The translations under genes and the position numbers were made by a program. A DNA stretch of 64,000 bases from Pararhizobium qamdonense. Lineage in GTDB: Bacteria > Pseudomonadota > Alphaproteobacteria > Rhizobiales > Rhizobiaceae. Location: the NCBI RefSeq assembly GCF_029277445.1, contig NZ_CP119566.1:3846001-3910000 (forward strand), in the 5' to 3' direction. Shown piece by piece: positions 23,793-32,550 of the stretch. Under the pieces are notes generated by a model, which made no database searches, was not told the origin of the DNA, and was given only the letters and a program-made list of their open reading frames with translations. Positions within the stretch are counted from its first letter, which is position 1, and each line of letters begins with the position of its first letter.

Positions 23793-25895
23793 CTAATACC
23801 GCCGGCCGCCGGTGCGCAGCTTCGTATAGTGTTCGACGCGCGACCGCAGAGCCCGGAGATTCTCCTGCACTTCGGCAATATCCCCTTGATCAGCATCGTC
23901 GTCCTGCATCTCGCGGAGATAGTCGCGCAGATCGGGCGGCGTGCTGTCGCCACGATGCGGAAAGGCCGAGAGCGCTGCGGCTGATGCTGCCGCATGATGG
24001 ACTGAGGGCATCCGGGACCGGTACTCGACGGGTGCCGGCAACGGGTCCTCCACATGCCGTGGTGTTCCCGGACCATCGGGATCGTTACGGCCGGGTGGAT
24101 CACGTTGTGGGACCATCTCAACGGGCCTGCCCGACCGCGTCAGCAGGTCCTTCATGCTCCGGTAGATGCCCAGCGCGATGCCCAGTCCGACGCCTGCCAT
24201 GAAGCCGGCAATCAGGCCGCCGATCGCGATCAGCTTGCGCGACGGTCCGGTCGGCTGAAGCGGCGGCTGCGCCGAGGCGATCACCCGGATGTTCTTCGAC
24301 GTCAGCTTTTCTTCCTGGCCGGTTTCGCTGGCCCGCTTCAGGAAGGATTCGTAGATCGTGCGCGTCGCATTGGCCTTGCGCTCCAATTCACGCAGCTCGA
24401 TGAAGCCGGTGGAGGAGTTCATCTGCTGCGCCTTCTGCACCGCCAGCTGCTGGAGGAGATCCTTTTCCGTGCGTATCGCCCGGTCCAGTTCGGTCTGCGC
24501 CGTCGCCTCGATGCGGCGGATTTCATGGCCGATTTCCGAGCGTGCGACCTCCAGAGACTGGACGGCAGCCAGCCGTTGCGGGTGGCGCGGCCCAAGGCTT
24601 GCATCGAGCGCGCCCAGCTGCGCACGGGCCTCGGAATATTGCTTGCGCAGTTCCTGCAGCGTTACAGAGCTTACCTCTTCGGGAAACGCACCGCTCAGCA
24701 CGTCGTTCAGCCGGATCTTCGTTGCAATATCGACCTTGGCACGGGCATCGGCGATGCGATTGCGCACGGCGCCGACCTGATCGTTGAGCGCCAGCAACTG
24801 CTTATCGAAAATCAGTTCGCCGGCGGCGCCGACGATATCGTGCTCGGCCTTGTATTTCTCCACCGCGTTTTCAGCCGAATCCAGCTCGGTGCGAAGATCG
24901 GCCAGGCGGCTGTCGAGCGCCAGCGTCGTGCGCTGGAAAAAGCCGGATTGGGCGGCCTGCTCTTCATTGAGAAACGTTGCGACCAGCCGGTTGGTGATCA
25001 GCGCCGACTTGGCCGGATCCCGACTCTTGACCTCGATGGTGACGATAAAGGTTTTCGGATCGCGCGATACGGTGACGGCGTCGCTCAGCTTTTCCAAGGT
25101 GCGCGGATTGACCCCGGAGGCCGGAGCCGGTTCCGCCTTGCCGGGGGAAACGAGATCGCGGATGACGCCGATGCCATCGGCGATACCGCCCTTGCCGGTG
25201 GAGACGCCGCCAAATTCGGGATCACGATCGAGACCGAGATCAACGGCGACCTTTTCCAGGACGGTGCGCGACCGCAGCACTTCGAGCTGGCTATCGACCA
25301 GCGCCAGGATCGCCTCGGTTGCCAGGCTTTCCTTGGACAGATCGGAATCCGTCAGCCTGACTTCGCGCGGATCGACATAGAGCTTGCTCTGGGACACGTA
25401 GACGCTGGGGGTCGACATGGCCAAAAGCACACCGCCGATGGCACCCACAGCCGTCAGGACCAAGATCACCTTGCGAAGCTGCCAGACGGACGTCATGATC
25501 GTGGCGATATCGATCAGCGGCCGATCCTGCGGCTCTCCATAATAGGTGTCCGCCGCTGCGGCAGGTGCCGAAACGGTTGCTTCGGCCAGAAGTGGTGTGG
25601 CAAGCGGGGGTGTGGCAAGCGCTGATTTTCCGCGCTTGAACCAGCCGGAAATCCGGCCAGGACCCTTTTCCGGCGCCGCACTGGCTGGCTGCTGCTCGTA
25701 TGCTTCTGTTTTCGGCACTTCTGTCCTGGGCTTGATGGCGGCGCCATTGAGGCGGTCCAGCAATTCGCTGGCGGTGCGTGCCACCGGGGCTGCGCCACGC
25801 GCAGCCGGTCTCGAACGCGACGGCGTGCCCGAAGGCCCTTGGCCGATGGGGGAGCGGTGCGCCGCAGTCCTTTTGTTATCTTCCGGATCGAACAT
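23793..25895 (-). CDS. Wzz/GumC-type polysaccharide co-polymerase (700 aa)
   Basis: The start at 25895 (MFDPEDNKR) is chosen because the upstream 35 residues look non-native. Residues 1-135 are a low-complexity, Pro/Ala/Arg-rich cytoplasmic region. TM1 is at about 141-160, followed by a long helical coiled periplasmic domain (Wzz, then a GNVR-type region near ELRELERKANATR), and TM2 is at about 553-579. The cytoplasmic tail of about 120 residues is Pro-rich and ends in a helix. It has no Walker motifs, so unlike ExoP it lacks a tyrosine-kinase domain. It presumably sets polysaccharide chain length and links synthesis to export. It is divergent from a Wzx-like flippase. Confidence 0.85.
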   Translation of the reverse strand: MFDPEDNKRTAAHRSPIGQGPSGTPSRSRPAARGAAPVARTASELLDRLNGAAIKPRTEVPKTEAYEQQPASAAPEKGPGRISGWFKRGKSALATPPLATPLLAEATVSAPAAAADTYYGEPQDRPLIDIATIMTSVWQLRKVILVLTAVGAIGGVLLAMSTPSVYVSQSKLYVDPREVRLTDSDLSKESLATEAILALVDSQLEVLRSRTVLEKVAVDLGLDRDPEFGGVSTGKGGIADGIGVIRDLVSPGKAEPAPASGVNPRTLEKLSDAVTVSRDPKTFIVTIEVKSRDPAKSALITNRLVATFLNEEQAAQSGFFQRTTLALDSRLADLRTELDSAENAVEKYKAEHDIVGAAGELIFDKQLLALNDQVGAVRNRIADARAKVDIATKIRLNDVLSGAFPEEVSSVTLQELRKQYSEARAQLGALDASLGPRHPQRLAAVQSLEVARSEIGHEIRRIEATAQTELDRAIRTEKDLLQQLAVQKAQQMNSSTGFIELRELERKANATRTIYESFLKRASETGQEEKLTSKNIRVIASAQPPLQPTGPSRKLIAIGGLIAGFMAGVGLGIALGIYRSMKDLLTRSGRPVEMVPQRDPPGRNDPDGPGTPRHVEDPLPAPVEYRSRMPSVHHAAASAAALSAFPHRGDSTPPDLRDYLREMQDDDADQGDIAEVQENLRALRSRVEHYTKLRTGGRRY

Positions 25896-26078
25896 CAATG
25901 CCTGCAAACGCCCGCACCGGGGCAAAGTGACGAATTGTGAACGAAGCTTAAGTTTTTGTGGAAAACAAATCGTTAATATACGACGGGTTAAAGGCCGCAA
26001 ATACCGGAAATCGGCGGGATCGAACTGCTCATTAAGCTTTAGCGGCTAGAAACGGAGCAGCACATCCGGACGCCGCTC

Positions 26079-27344
26079 GTGATCGATTTCGCCAAGACCC
26101 TCTATGCACGCCACGCCAGCGTCATTCACGCCTATATCTCGATGACGAGCGGGTCGGCGGGCCGGCTTGTGCTGTCGCTCGTCTATTTCATCTGCATTGC
26201 CAACGGACTGTCCATTGCCGAGTTCGGCCTGTTTGCCACCGCGTCTGCCGCCGGCATCATGATCTCGCGGGTGCTGGCCTTCGGCTTCATGTCGCCGCTC
26301 TACCGGGTTGCGACCGTCAAGCCACTATTGGTCGGAACCTATAGCGCAGGCTTTGCGGCAGGCGCGCTCCTGTCGCTGCCGCTGATCGTTCTGCTCTGCC
26401 TTGCGGTCTATTACGCGGTGTTCGCCGGCGATATGAAGCTTGTGGTTTTCCTCGCCTTCATGGCTGCCGAAATCCTGTGCTGGCGCGGCCTTGAGGTCGT
26501 CGTCATCGTGCTCAACGGTCTCGGCCGCTTTGGCCGCGCCGCTCTTCTCGTGGTCATCGGCACAGGTATCCGCACCGCTGCCGCACTGGCCTTCTCCCTG
26601 TCGCAATCGGCATCGCTCGGTACCTGGTCGCAATTCTATCTTGGCGCCAACCTGATCTCTTTCATGATCGCGCTCATCTGGTTCTTTCCGAAAGTGCGGC
26701 TGCGCTTTCGCCCGGCGCTCTACATCCGCCGTTGGGCGGATTCGGTGACCGTCGCCGGGGCCGAAGTGCTGTTCTATATCCAGTCGGAATTCGACAAGAT
26801 CGCGGTTCTGGCGATCGGCGGGCCGGAGGTTTCCGGCATTTATGCCATCATCATGCGGCTTGCCGACCTGACAGCCCTCCCGGTGCGCTCGTTCAATACG
26901 CTCCTGGTGCAAAAGATCATGCGCACGCCGGCAACGATCTCGTCCTGGCGGACCCGGCTGACGATCGAGACATTGGTTGCGGCCGTCTCCTTCCTGGCGA
27001 TAGCCGCCATGGCCGCCTATCTCTTCATCTTTCCGCGCGGGCTGGGAAACAATGTCGCGCAGGCGGCGCCTTATCTCATGGCGGTGCTTCTGGTGCCATC
27101 CTTCCGCAACCTGGTCGAATATCACTCGGAATTGCTCTATGCGACCGGCCGCACGGTGCGCCGGATGGTCAATCTGGTGATTGCGGGGATCATCAAGGTC
27201 AGCTTGCTTGCCATGCTCTTCAAGACCAGCACGGATGTCGCCTATTGGGCGCCGCTGCTGAACGGCGTTTATCTCGCTCTTTACGCTGCATCCTTCACGC
27301 TGACCTATTCCGCCCTGCGCCGCGAGACCGGCCGGGTGATCTGA
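26079..27344 (+). CDS. Wzx-like oligosaccharide flippase
   Basis: 421 residues, polytopic with about 11-12 hydrophobic helices, and no signal peptide. The pattern (N-terminal helices with AGRLVLSLVYFICIANGLS, then AEFGLFATASAAGI) fits MATE/MVF-superfamily polysaccharide flippases that move lipid-linked repeat units across the inner membrane. It starts with GTG at 26079; the ribosome binding site is weak, and the ATG near 26142 (MTSGSAGR) is an alternative. It is divergent from the Wzz-like gene across 183 bp, so the two probably share a regulatory region. Confidence 0.75.
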   Translation: MIDFAKTLYARHASVIHAYISMTSGSAGRLVLSLVYFICIANGLSIAEFGLFATASAAGIMISRVLAFGFMSPLYRVATVKPLLVGTYSAGFAAGALLSLPLIVLLCLAVYYAVFAGDMKLVVFLAFMAAEILCWRGLEVVVIVLNGLGRFGRAALLVVIGTGIRTAAALAFSLSQSASLGTWSQFYLGANLISFMIALIWFFPKVRLRFRPALYIRRWADSVTVAGAEVLFYIQSEFDKIAVLAIGGPEVSGIYAIIMRLADLTALPVRSFNTLLVQKIMRTPATISSWRTRLTIETLVAAVSFLAIAAMAAYLFIFPRGLGNNVAQAAPYLMAVLLVPSFRNLVEYHSELLYATGRTVRRMVNLVIAGIIKVSLLAMLFKTSTDVAYWAPLLNGVYLALYAASFTLTYSALRRETGRVI

Positions 27345-27349
27345 CGCGA

Positions 27350-28228
27350 TCAGGCGGCGCGTTCGAGAACTACGTTGCGGATATCGGCGAGGTCGTGGCC
27401 AACGAAGGACTGGACGCCGATGCCGATCTGATGGGGTCCCATCTCGCGCATGAAATGCCGCAGCCCGCTGATATCGCGCGCGTAGCTGTCGTCGAACCAC
27501 AGCACGTGGCAGAGCCCTTCGGCGGACGCCACATGCCCGCTGCCCATCTGCACCTCATCGACGAAGCGGCCATAGATCAGGCATTCGGAAAACTGGCGCG
27601 AGCGAATGACGGCGCGGATCCAGTTGCGGCCATGCAGAGCCTCGATATGATCGAGCAGCGCCCGGCAGGTATCGGTGCGCCAGGCAATCAGCGTGTTGAT
27701 ATAGTCGTTGGCAGGCAGGCTGAAGGGACCGATCCCTAAAAGCCTATCGGAATGGGCGAGCCATTCGAGATGATTGGAGCGCATGCGCTCACCGATCGCG
27801 CCATCCTTGCGGTAGAGCGTCAGGCGGCCGTCCTGCCAGAGATCCTTGGGATCGAAATCGCGCAGCAGCACCACGTCGGAATCGACGGCGAACATCGTCT
27901 CTTCGCCGATATGCCGCGACAACGCCAGGCGGCGCAGCTGCTGCGCATGCCAGCCGCGCAAGGGCAGGCTGTAAGGGCTGATCCAGAGCTTGCGGCGGCC
28001 TGCCGAGAGCGGGTCCGGAATGGCGCGCAGCCACCAGGGAAGCAGGTCGTTTTCGCTGACGACCTGGCGCCGCGAGCCTTCGAGCTGCCGGAAAAGGGCG
28101 ACATCGTAGGGTGCCACCAGCAGATAATGGGTCCAATCGCCTTTCAGCCGCAGGTCCATGCTTTCGCACAGCAGCCGGCAGCGCTCAAAATCATTGGCAT
28201 AAGAAGCTGTGACGACAGCTGTGCGCAT
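27350..28228 (-). CDS. DUF6492-like protein, possible glycosyltransferase
   Basis: 292 residues, soluble. The N-terminus MRTAVVTASYANDFERCRLL resembles the start of GT-A transferases, and an FAVDSDVVLL stretch (113-122, DSD at 116-118) looks like a DxD metal/nucleotide-sugar motif. A central acceptor-like region ends near HVLWFDDSYARDISG. Assignment to DUF6492 is from memory and unverified. It is convergent with the flippase 5 bp away, and the next upstream minus-strand gene is the WecG-like one, so it belongs to the same polysaccharide locus. The reaction is unknown. Confidence 0.65.
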   Translation of the reverse strand: MRTAVVTASYANDFERCRLLCESMDLRLKGDWTHYLLVAPYDVALFRQLEGSRRQVVSENDLLPWWLRAIPDPLSAGRRKLWISPYSLPLRGWHAQQLRRLALSRHIGEETMFAVDSDVVLLRDFDPKDLWQDGRLTLYRKDGAIGERMRSNHLEWLAHSDRLLGIGPFSLPANDYINTLIAWRTDTCRALLDHIEALHGRNWIRAVIRSRQFSECLIYGRFVDEVQMGSGHVASAEGLCHVLWFDDSYARDISGLRHFMREMGPHQIGIGVQSFVGHDLADIRNVVLERAA

Positions 28229-28239
28229 GATGGTTTCCG

Positions 28240-29055
28240 TCAGAACGATCGCGATCCCGCGCGCTGCCCGCCGGTCTGCGGAGGGATATCGCGCCCGCCC
28301 AGTTTATGGCGGAGAATATAATATATGAACAACGGGTTTCCGAGCAGATAACGGCGCCACAGCCGGCGGGGTTCATGGACCAGCCGGTGCAGCCATTCCA
28401 GGCGCAGGCGCCGCACGGTGGAAGACGCGCGCGGCACTTCCTCGGCCATGAAATCGAAGAGTGCGCCGACGCTGATCACCAGCCTGGCATGGCCGGGACC
28501 GACATGGCGGTCGATCCATTTTTCCTGCTTCGGACTGCCCATGGCGATCAACAGGATATCCGGCTTCACGGCGCGAACCTTGGCCATGACCTCGTCAGAC
28601 TGGGCCGGATCGAAGAAACCGTCGGAAACGGCAATGAACTCGTGCCATGGCGCATGTTTCTGAAAATTCTCGGCAGCACGCTTGAGCACGTCCGCGCGGG
28701 CGCCGACCATGGCGATGCGCTTGGGTACCGTCATGTAGGTCATCAATGCCGGCACGAAATCGGTGCCGTTCAGGTTGGCCGGAAAGGTCTTGCCGTGAAA
28801 AAGCCAGGAGGCGAGATCGATGCCATGGCCGTCGGGCAGGACGATGTGACGGCTGAGTACGGCCCGGTATTCCGGATCATGCATCATCAGGTTGGCATTA
28901 TGGGCGTTGAGGAACGATATCACCGTCTGCCCGATCGGCAGCGAGGCGACTTCGTCGGCGAAAGCGAAGGCATCGGCCCAGCCGAAATCGCAGATCGGCA
29001 TGTCAAGAATCATGCGCTGCGAGGCAACGATCGATGTGCCCGGGAAAACGTTCAT
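28240..29055 (-). CDS. WecG/TagA/CpsF-family glycosyltransferase
   Basis: 271 residues from the ATG at 29055 (MNVFPGTS), which overlaps the upstream stop as ATGA and has a G-rich ribosome binding site. GT26 motifs are SFLNAHNANL (47-56), LPDGHGI (73-79), NLNGTDF (94-100) and AMGSPKQEKWI (171-181). These enzymes transfer ManNAc-type (or related) sugars from UDP-sugar to lipid-linked acceptors on the cytoplasmic face of the membrane. The short basic C-terminus (HEPRRLWRRYLLGNPLFIYY) is typical and membrane-associated. It is translationally coupled to the GT4 gene. Confidence 0.88.
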   Translation of the reverse strand: MNVFPGTSIVASQRMILDMPICDFGWADAFAFADEVASLPIGQTVISFLNAHNANLMMHDPEYRAVLSRHIVLPDGHGIDLASWLFHGKTFPANLNGTDFVPALMTYMTVPKRIAMVGARADVLKRAAENFQKHAPWHEFIAVSDGFFDPAQSDEVMAKVRAVKPDILLIAMGSPKQEKWIDRHVGPGHARLVISVGALFDFMAEEVPRASSTVRRLRLEWLHRLVHEPRRLWRRYLLGNPLFIYYILRHKLGGRDIPPQTGGQRAGSRSF

Positions 29056-30329
29056 CGGGATTGTCCCCCCTCGTGCGCGGCAAGGCCGTAGGATGTGCTG
29101 AGCCCATTGCTTGTTCGCGCCCAAGCGTCGTCCCTTGGAAACGCGAAGTCGAAGGCGGTCATCGGATTTCCGAAACGGGAGAGGCCTTCCTGAAGCGTCT
29201 CCAGCAGCTTGGTTTTCTGTGCCTGGTGAAAGACCGATCCCGACAGACGCTGACGGTCTCCCGCCCGCACCTGCGCGACCTTTTCGATCAACAGCTTTGC
29301 AAATTCGGCGGGGTCGTCACTCACGGCGCAATTGCCGGGAAGCGTGCCGATGCCGCGCAGCGATGCGCGTGTCGCAACACAGGGCATGCCGAGTTCAAAG
29401 GTCTCGATGGTCTTCAACTGCACACCAGTGCCGCCACGGCTGATCAGCGGCAGAACGGCGCCGGACTGGACGAAGGCGCGGGCATCAGCGACGCGGCCAA
29501 GCAGGCGCACGCCGGGATGGACGATCTCAGGCGCGTCTGGCAACTGGCCGGCGATGGCGATCGACATATTGGAGGGCAAAAGCGGCACGACCTTTGACAG
29601 AAACCAGTCAAGGCCGGTCCGGTTGGACTTCCAGCTCCAGGTTCCGATCAGGGAGAGATCGTATTGCGGCGGATTTTCCGGGCTACGCTCCTCAAGGTCC
29701 CACCGGGTGACGAGCGGCAGGACGGTGGCGCGGCTGGACACCGCATGGCCAAAGCCGAGGCGATCGGCCTCTGCAAAGGTCCAGACCGCCGAGGCGCCCC
29801 GCGTCAATGTCCGTTCCAGCCGTGCGAGATGATCCGCTTCGCGGGTAAATAGCCAACGCTCCAACAGGCCGGATGCGGTGGCGGCGTTTTCACGCGCCGA
29901 ACCGGCTTCGACATTGTGCGCGATATAGATCGTCTCATATTTCTGGAAGGCGGCGGCAAAGGCACCGGGCAGTTGCACGGAGTTGAGAATGATGCCGTCG
30001 AACGGCTGTAGGCGCTGCAAAAGCGCCTCCACATGCTGCCGGCTGACCTCCAGCATTTTTGCCGATGACAGCGTGGTGCGGTGCAGACAGGCTTTTGCCA
30101 GCCAGCGCAGCTTGGCGGCGGTGCCGACCTTCGCATTGGTGACTTCGAGTTCACCGAGAAGATGGACGTCGCTGCCGCAGGCGGGTGTTTGTCCCGGCTG
30201 CAGGTAGCCGATCACGCTGACCGTGTGGCCAAGGGCGCGAAGGCCGTCGAAGACGGCGCGATTGGCGATGTCAAAACCCGATGAAGGATTTTCGACCGGC
30301 ACCAGCGATGAAACGAAAACCAGATGCAT
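29052..30329 (-). CDS. glycosyltransferase family 4-type
   Basis: 425 residues with a GT-B layout. The N-terminal Rossmann half begins MHLVFVSSLVPVENPSSGFDIANR, with the acceptor-side loop IYIAHNVEAGSAREN (about 134-148). The C-terminal nucleotide-sugar half includes GTWSWKSNRTGLDWFL and the family EX7E-like region GTGVQLKTIETFELGMPCVAT, then basic and acidic C-terminal sequence. It overlaps the WecG-like start by 4 nt. It is the first gene of the minus-strand segment 30329-27350. Donor and acceptor are unknown. Confidence 0.8.
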   Translation of the reverse strand: MHLVFVSSLVPVENPSSGFDIANRAVFDGLRALGHTVSVIGYLQPGQTPACGSDVHLLGELEVTNAKVGTAAKLRWLAKACLHRTTLSSAKMLEVSRQHVEALLQRLQPFDGIILNSVQLPGAFAAAFQKYETIYIAHNVEAGSARENAATASGLLERWLFTREADHLARLERTLTRGASAVWTFAEADRLGFGHAVSSRATVLPLVTRWDLEERSPENPPQYDLSLIGTWSWKSNRTGLDWFLSKVVPLLPSNMSIAIAGQLPDAPEIVHPGVRLLGRVADARAFVQSGAVLPLISRGGTGVQLKTIETFELGMPCVATRASLRGIGTLPGNCAVSDDPAEFAKLLIEKVAQVRAGDRQRLSGSVFHQAQKTKLLETLQEGLSRFGNPMTAFDFAFPRDDAWARTSNGLSTSYGLAAHEGGQSR

Positions 30330-30488
30330 GCCGCCACGCGAGACTTGAGAACAACTGCGCGGACTGTAGCAACACGGCGTGAAATCAGCTTTAAACCATT
30401 CATTCGAAAGCGAATTCGGAAATTCAGCATCTGTTTAGGAAGATTTGCTTTAGTGCGTTGAGATTCCCGCCTTCAACACGGTACCGCC

Positions 30489-31478
30489 ATGACCCCGCCT
30501 GCCCAGGATGTGACTGTGTTTTACCGGACGGCGGTCGACAGCAATGACACTATCGAGCTGGTGGTGACACTGCCGACGTTCCGGCGTCCCGAACATCTGC
30601 TGAAAACCCTCAAAACCGTTATTTCCCAGGCCCCCGGCTGTCCCTTTGCCATCGTGGTGATGGAGAATGACGCGGACGGACTGGAGGGGGCGAAGGCTGC
30701 AAAAATGTTCTTTGCCGACCACCGGGTCAACGCCCTGGTGGTGATCGCGCATCAGCGCGGCAATTGCCATGCCTACAATGCCGGCTGGTCGATGGCGCTT
30801 TCTGCCTATCCCGGTCTGCAGGCCATCGCTGTCATCGACGATGACGAGCTGGCAGCCCCGGATTGGCTCGACAATCTCGTTTCGGTACACCGGCAGACGC
30901 GGGCGGACCTGATCGGGGGGCCGCAGCTGCCCGATTTCGAGGACAAGGCCCGCAATGACCGCAAGCGGCACCCGGTCTTCATGCCCCATTATGATGCGAC
31001 GGGTCCGGTCCCCATTCTCTACTCGTCCGGCAATGTGCTGATCACGCGCCATGTGCTCGATGCGATGCCGAGGCCGTTCCTCGATCCGCTGTTCAACTTC
31101 ATCGGCGGGGGCGACAGCGACTTTTATCGCCGCTGCAAGGAAAACGGGTTTTCCTTTGCCTGGGCAGCGCAGGCCTGGGTGGCCGAAACCATTCCGGCGC
31201 GGCGCACGCAATTGTCCTGGATCCGGTCGCGCAGCCTGCGCAACGGGGCGATTTCCGCCCTGCTCGAGCACCGCGCCGCGCCAGGCTTTTCTGGGCGGGT
31301 GAAGACGATCGCCAAATCGCTCGCTCTGCTGGCGGCCTCGCCGTTTCGCGGCATTTCGCTGTGGAGATCGTCCGGCCTGCCAGCAGCCGGCCTCTATCAT
31401 TTCTATGTGGCGTGCGGGCGGCTGATGATGGAATTCGGCTTCGTCAACGAGCAGTATCGCAACCCCGAGAAAAACTGA
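30489..31478 (+). CDS. glycosyltransferase family 2
   Basis: 329 residues, GT-A fold. The start region ELVVTLPTFRRPEHLLKTLK (23-42) is the nucleotide-binding motif of family 2, and VIDDDELAAPDWL (115-127) carries the DxD at 117-119. The C-terminus has GGGDSDFYRRCKENGFSFAW, the ED-like catalytic-base region. No strong membrane segment is seen, so it is probably cytoplasmic or peripheral. It is divergent from the GT4 gene across a 159-bp gap and next to the flagellar cluster, belonging by function with the polysaccharide locus. Confidence 0.85.
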   Translation: MTPPAQDVTVFYRTAVDSNDTIELVVTLPTFRRPEHLLKTLKTVISQAPGCPFAIVVMENDADGLEGAKAAKMFFADHRVNALVVIAHQRGNCHAYNAGWSMALSAYPGLQAIAVIDDDELAAPDWLDNLVSVHRQTRADLIGGPQLPDFEDKARNDRKRHPVFMPHYDATGPVPILYSSGNVLITRHVLDAMPRPFLDPLFNFIGGGDSDFYRRCKENGFSFAWAAQAWVAETIPARRTQLSWIRSRSLRNGAISALLEHRAAPGFSGRVKTIAKSLALLAASPFRGISLWRSSGLPAAGLYHFYVACGRLMMEFGFVNEQYRNPEKN

Positions 31479-31513
31479 GCCGCGCACCTCATGCCAGGGA
31501 ACGATCCCCGGTA

Positions 31514-32083
31514 TCAATGGCCGGCGGCTGCGGCCCGCTTTTCGCTTTCGGGCATCTGGTCGCTTGCGGTATCGCCATTCTTGTCCACGATCGGCACGGG
31601 CTTGCGCTGTTTCTCATTGGCCGAATTGGCGATCCGCGCCACGTCGGTCTTTGAGAGATATTCGAGCTGCTCGACCAGGACCTGGAAAATCACCTCGTCG
31701 CGCAGCTGCTTGTTGAGCTGATCCTTGACGATCGTTTTGAAGCTGGCGAGATCGAAATTGCTGGTATCGGCAACATTGATCAGTTTCTGGCCGACCAGGA
31801 TGTCGAACAGGGCGTTCGTCACCGATTCCTTGAACGGCACGTCCATGGCCTTGGCTTTCGCCTTATCGACCGAGAAGGACAATTTGGTGAGGAAATAACC
31901 CTGCACCGCACCATCGGTGATCACCGGCACGGTGATCAGCTCGCCGGGTATATATTCCTGCAATGCGCGGCGTTCAGCCTCCGCATCCGTTTCCACCGGG
32001 GCCGACGCATGCTGGATCGAAAAATAGACGGACCCGAGCGATACGGCGCAAATCCACACACCGGTGAAAACAAGCTTCAGCAT
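31514..32083 (-). CDS. membrane-anchored protein of the flagellar cluster, unknown (189 aa)
   Basis: N-terminal single TM or signal anchor at about 5-25 (VFTGVWICAVSLGSVYFSIQ), then a soluble domain of about 150 residues with no recognised family, and a Glu/Lys/Ala-rich tail. One segment (LTKLSFSVDKAKAKAMDVPFK) is followed by helices (DLASFKTIVKDQLNKQLRDEVI), a pattern also seen in FliL-type periplasmic domains, but similarity is weak. Its start overlaps the FlgN-like stop by one base (TGATG), so the two are co-translated. It ends the operon that begins at ftcR. Likely an accessory of the basal body or stator. Confidence 0.65.
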   Translation of the reverse strand: MLKLVFTGVWICAVSLGSVYFSIQHASAPVETDAEAERRALQEYIPGELITVPVITDGAVQGYFLTKLSFSVDKAKAKAMDVPFKESVTNALFDILVGQKLINVADTSNFDLASFKTIVKDQLNKQLRDEVIFQVLVEQLEYLSKTDVARIANSANEKQRKPVPIVDKNGDTASDQMPESEKRAAAAGH

Positions 32084-32451
32084 CAGAAATCGCCGTAGCG
32101 GAACTGCTGTTCGGTGTAGATGCCATCCGCATCGGATTCCTGCACGGCCGCCTTCAACAGATCGACCACCGACCGGCAGGCTTCCATATGGGCGTTGACC
32201 TTCTGCGAATTGGTCATCAGCTTGGTCTTGATATGGCGGGTCTGCGATACGAAAGCCGGCGAAATCTCATCCGGCGACGCGTCGCGATGGATCATCGTCA
32301 GCTCATAGAGGCAACGGCTCTTACGGGCGTTCGAGGTCTTCAGGTCGAAACTCGGATCGACGCCGATCCGGGTATTCTCGTTGTCGAGGATCATTTCGAG
32401 ACGTCCCAGCACGTTCTGGATACGCACGTCGCTCGATGCTGCAACTTCCAT
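32083..32451 (-). CDS. FlgN-like flagellar export chaperone
   Basis: 122 residues, all helical, no membrane segment. The stretch RLEMILDNENTRIG (17-30) followed by DLKTSNARKSRCLYELT (36-52) matches the pattern of alphaproteobacterial FlgN-type chaperones (helix with LERxLDxEN, then NARKSRxLxELT). FlgN binds the hook-junction proteins FlgK and FlgL and delivers them to the export gate; both are encoded in the same operon. The C-terminus ends in an acidic/aromatic tail (IYTEQQFRYGDF). Assignment rests on motif shape only. Confidence 0.65.
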   Translation of the reverse strand: MEVAASSDVRIQNVLGRLEMILDNENTRIGVDPSFDLKTSNARKSRCLYELTMIHRDASPDEISPAFVSQTRHIKTKLMTNSQKVNAHMEACRSVVDLLKAAVQESDADGIYTEQQFRYGDF

Positions 32452-32550
32452 GATTCGGCTCCCATTGACGCCTTCACCACGCGGGGTCCAAGCCCTTGGC
32501 GTGATCTGTGCGCGAAATTTCTATCTGAGACCGGTCCAGCCGGCCTATCG

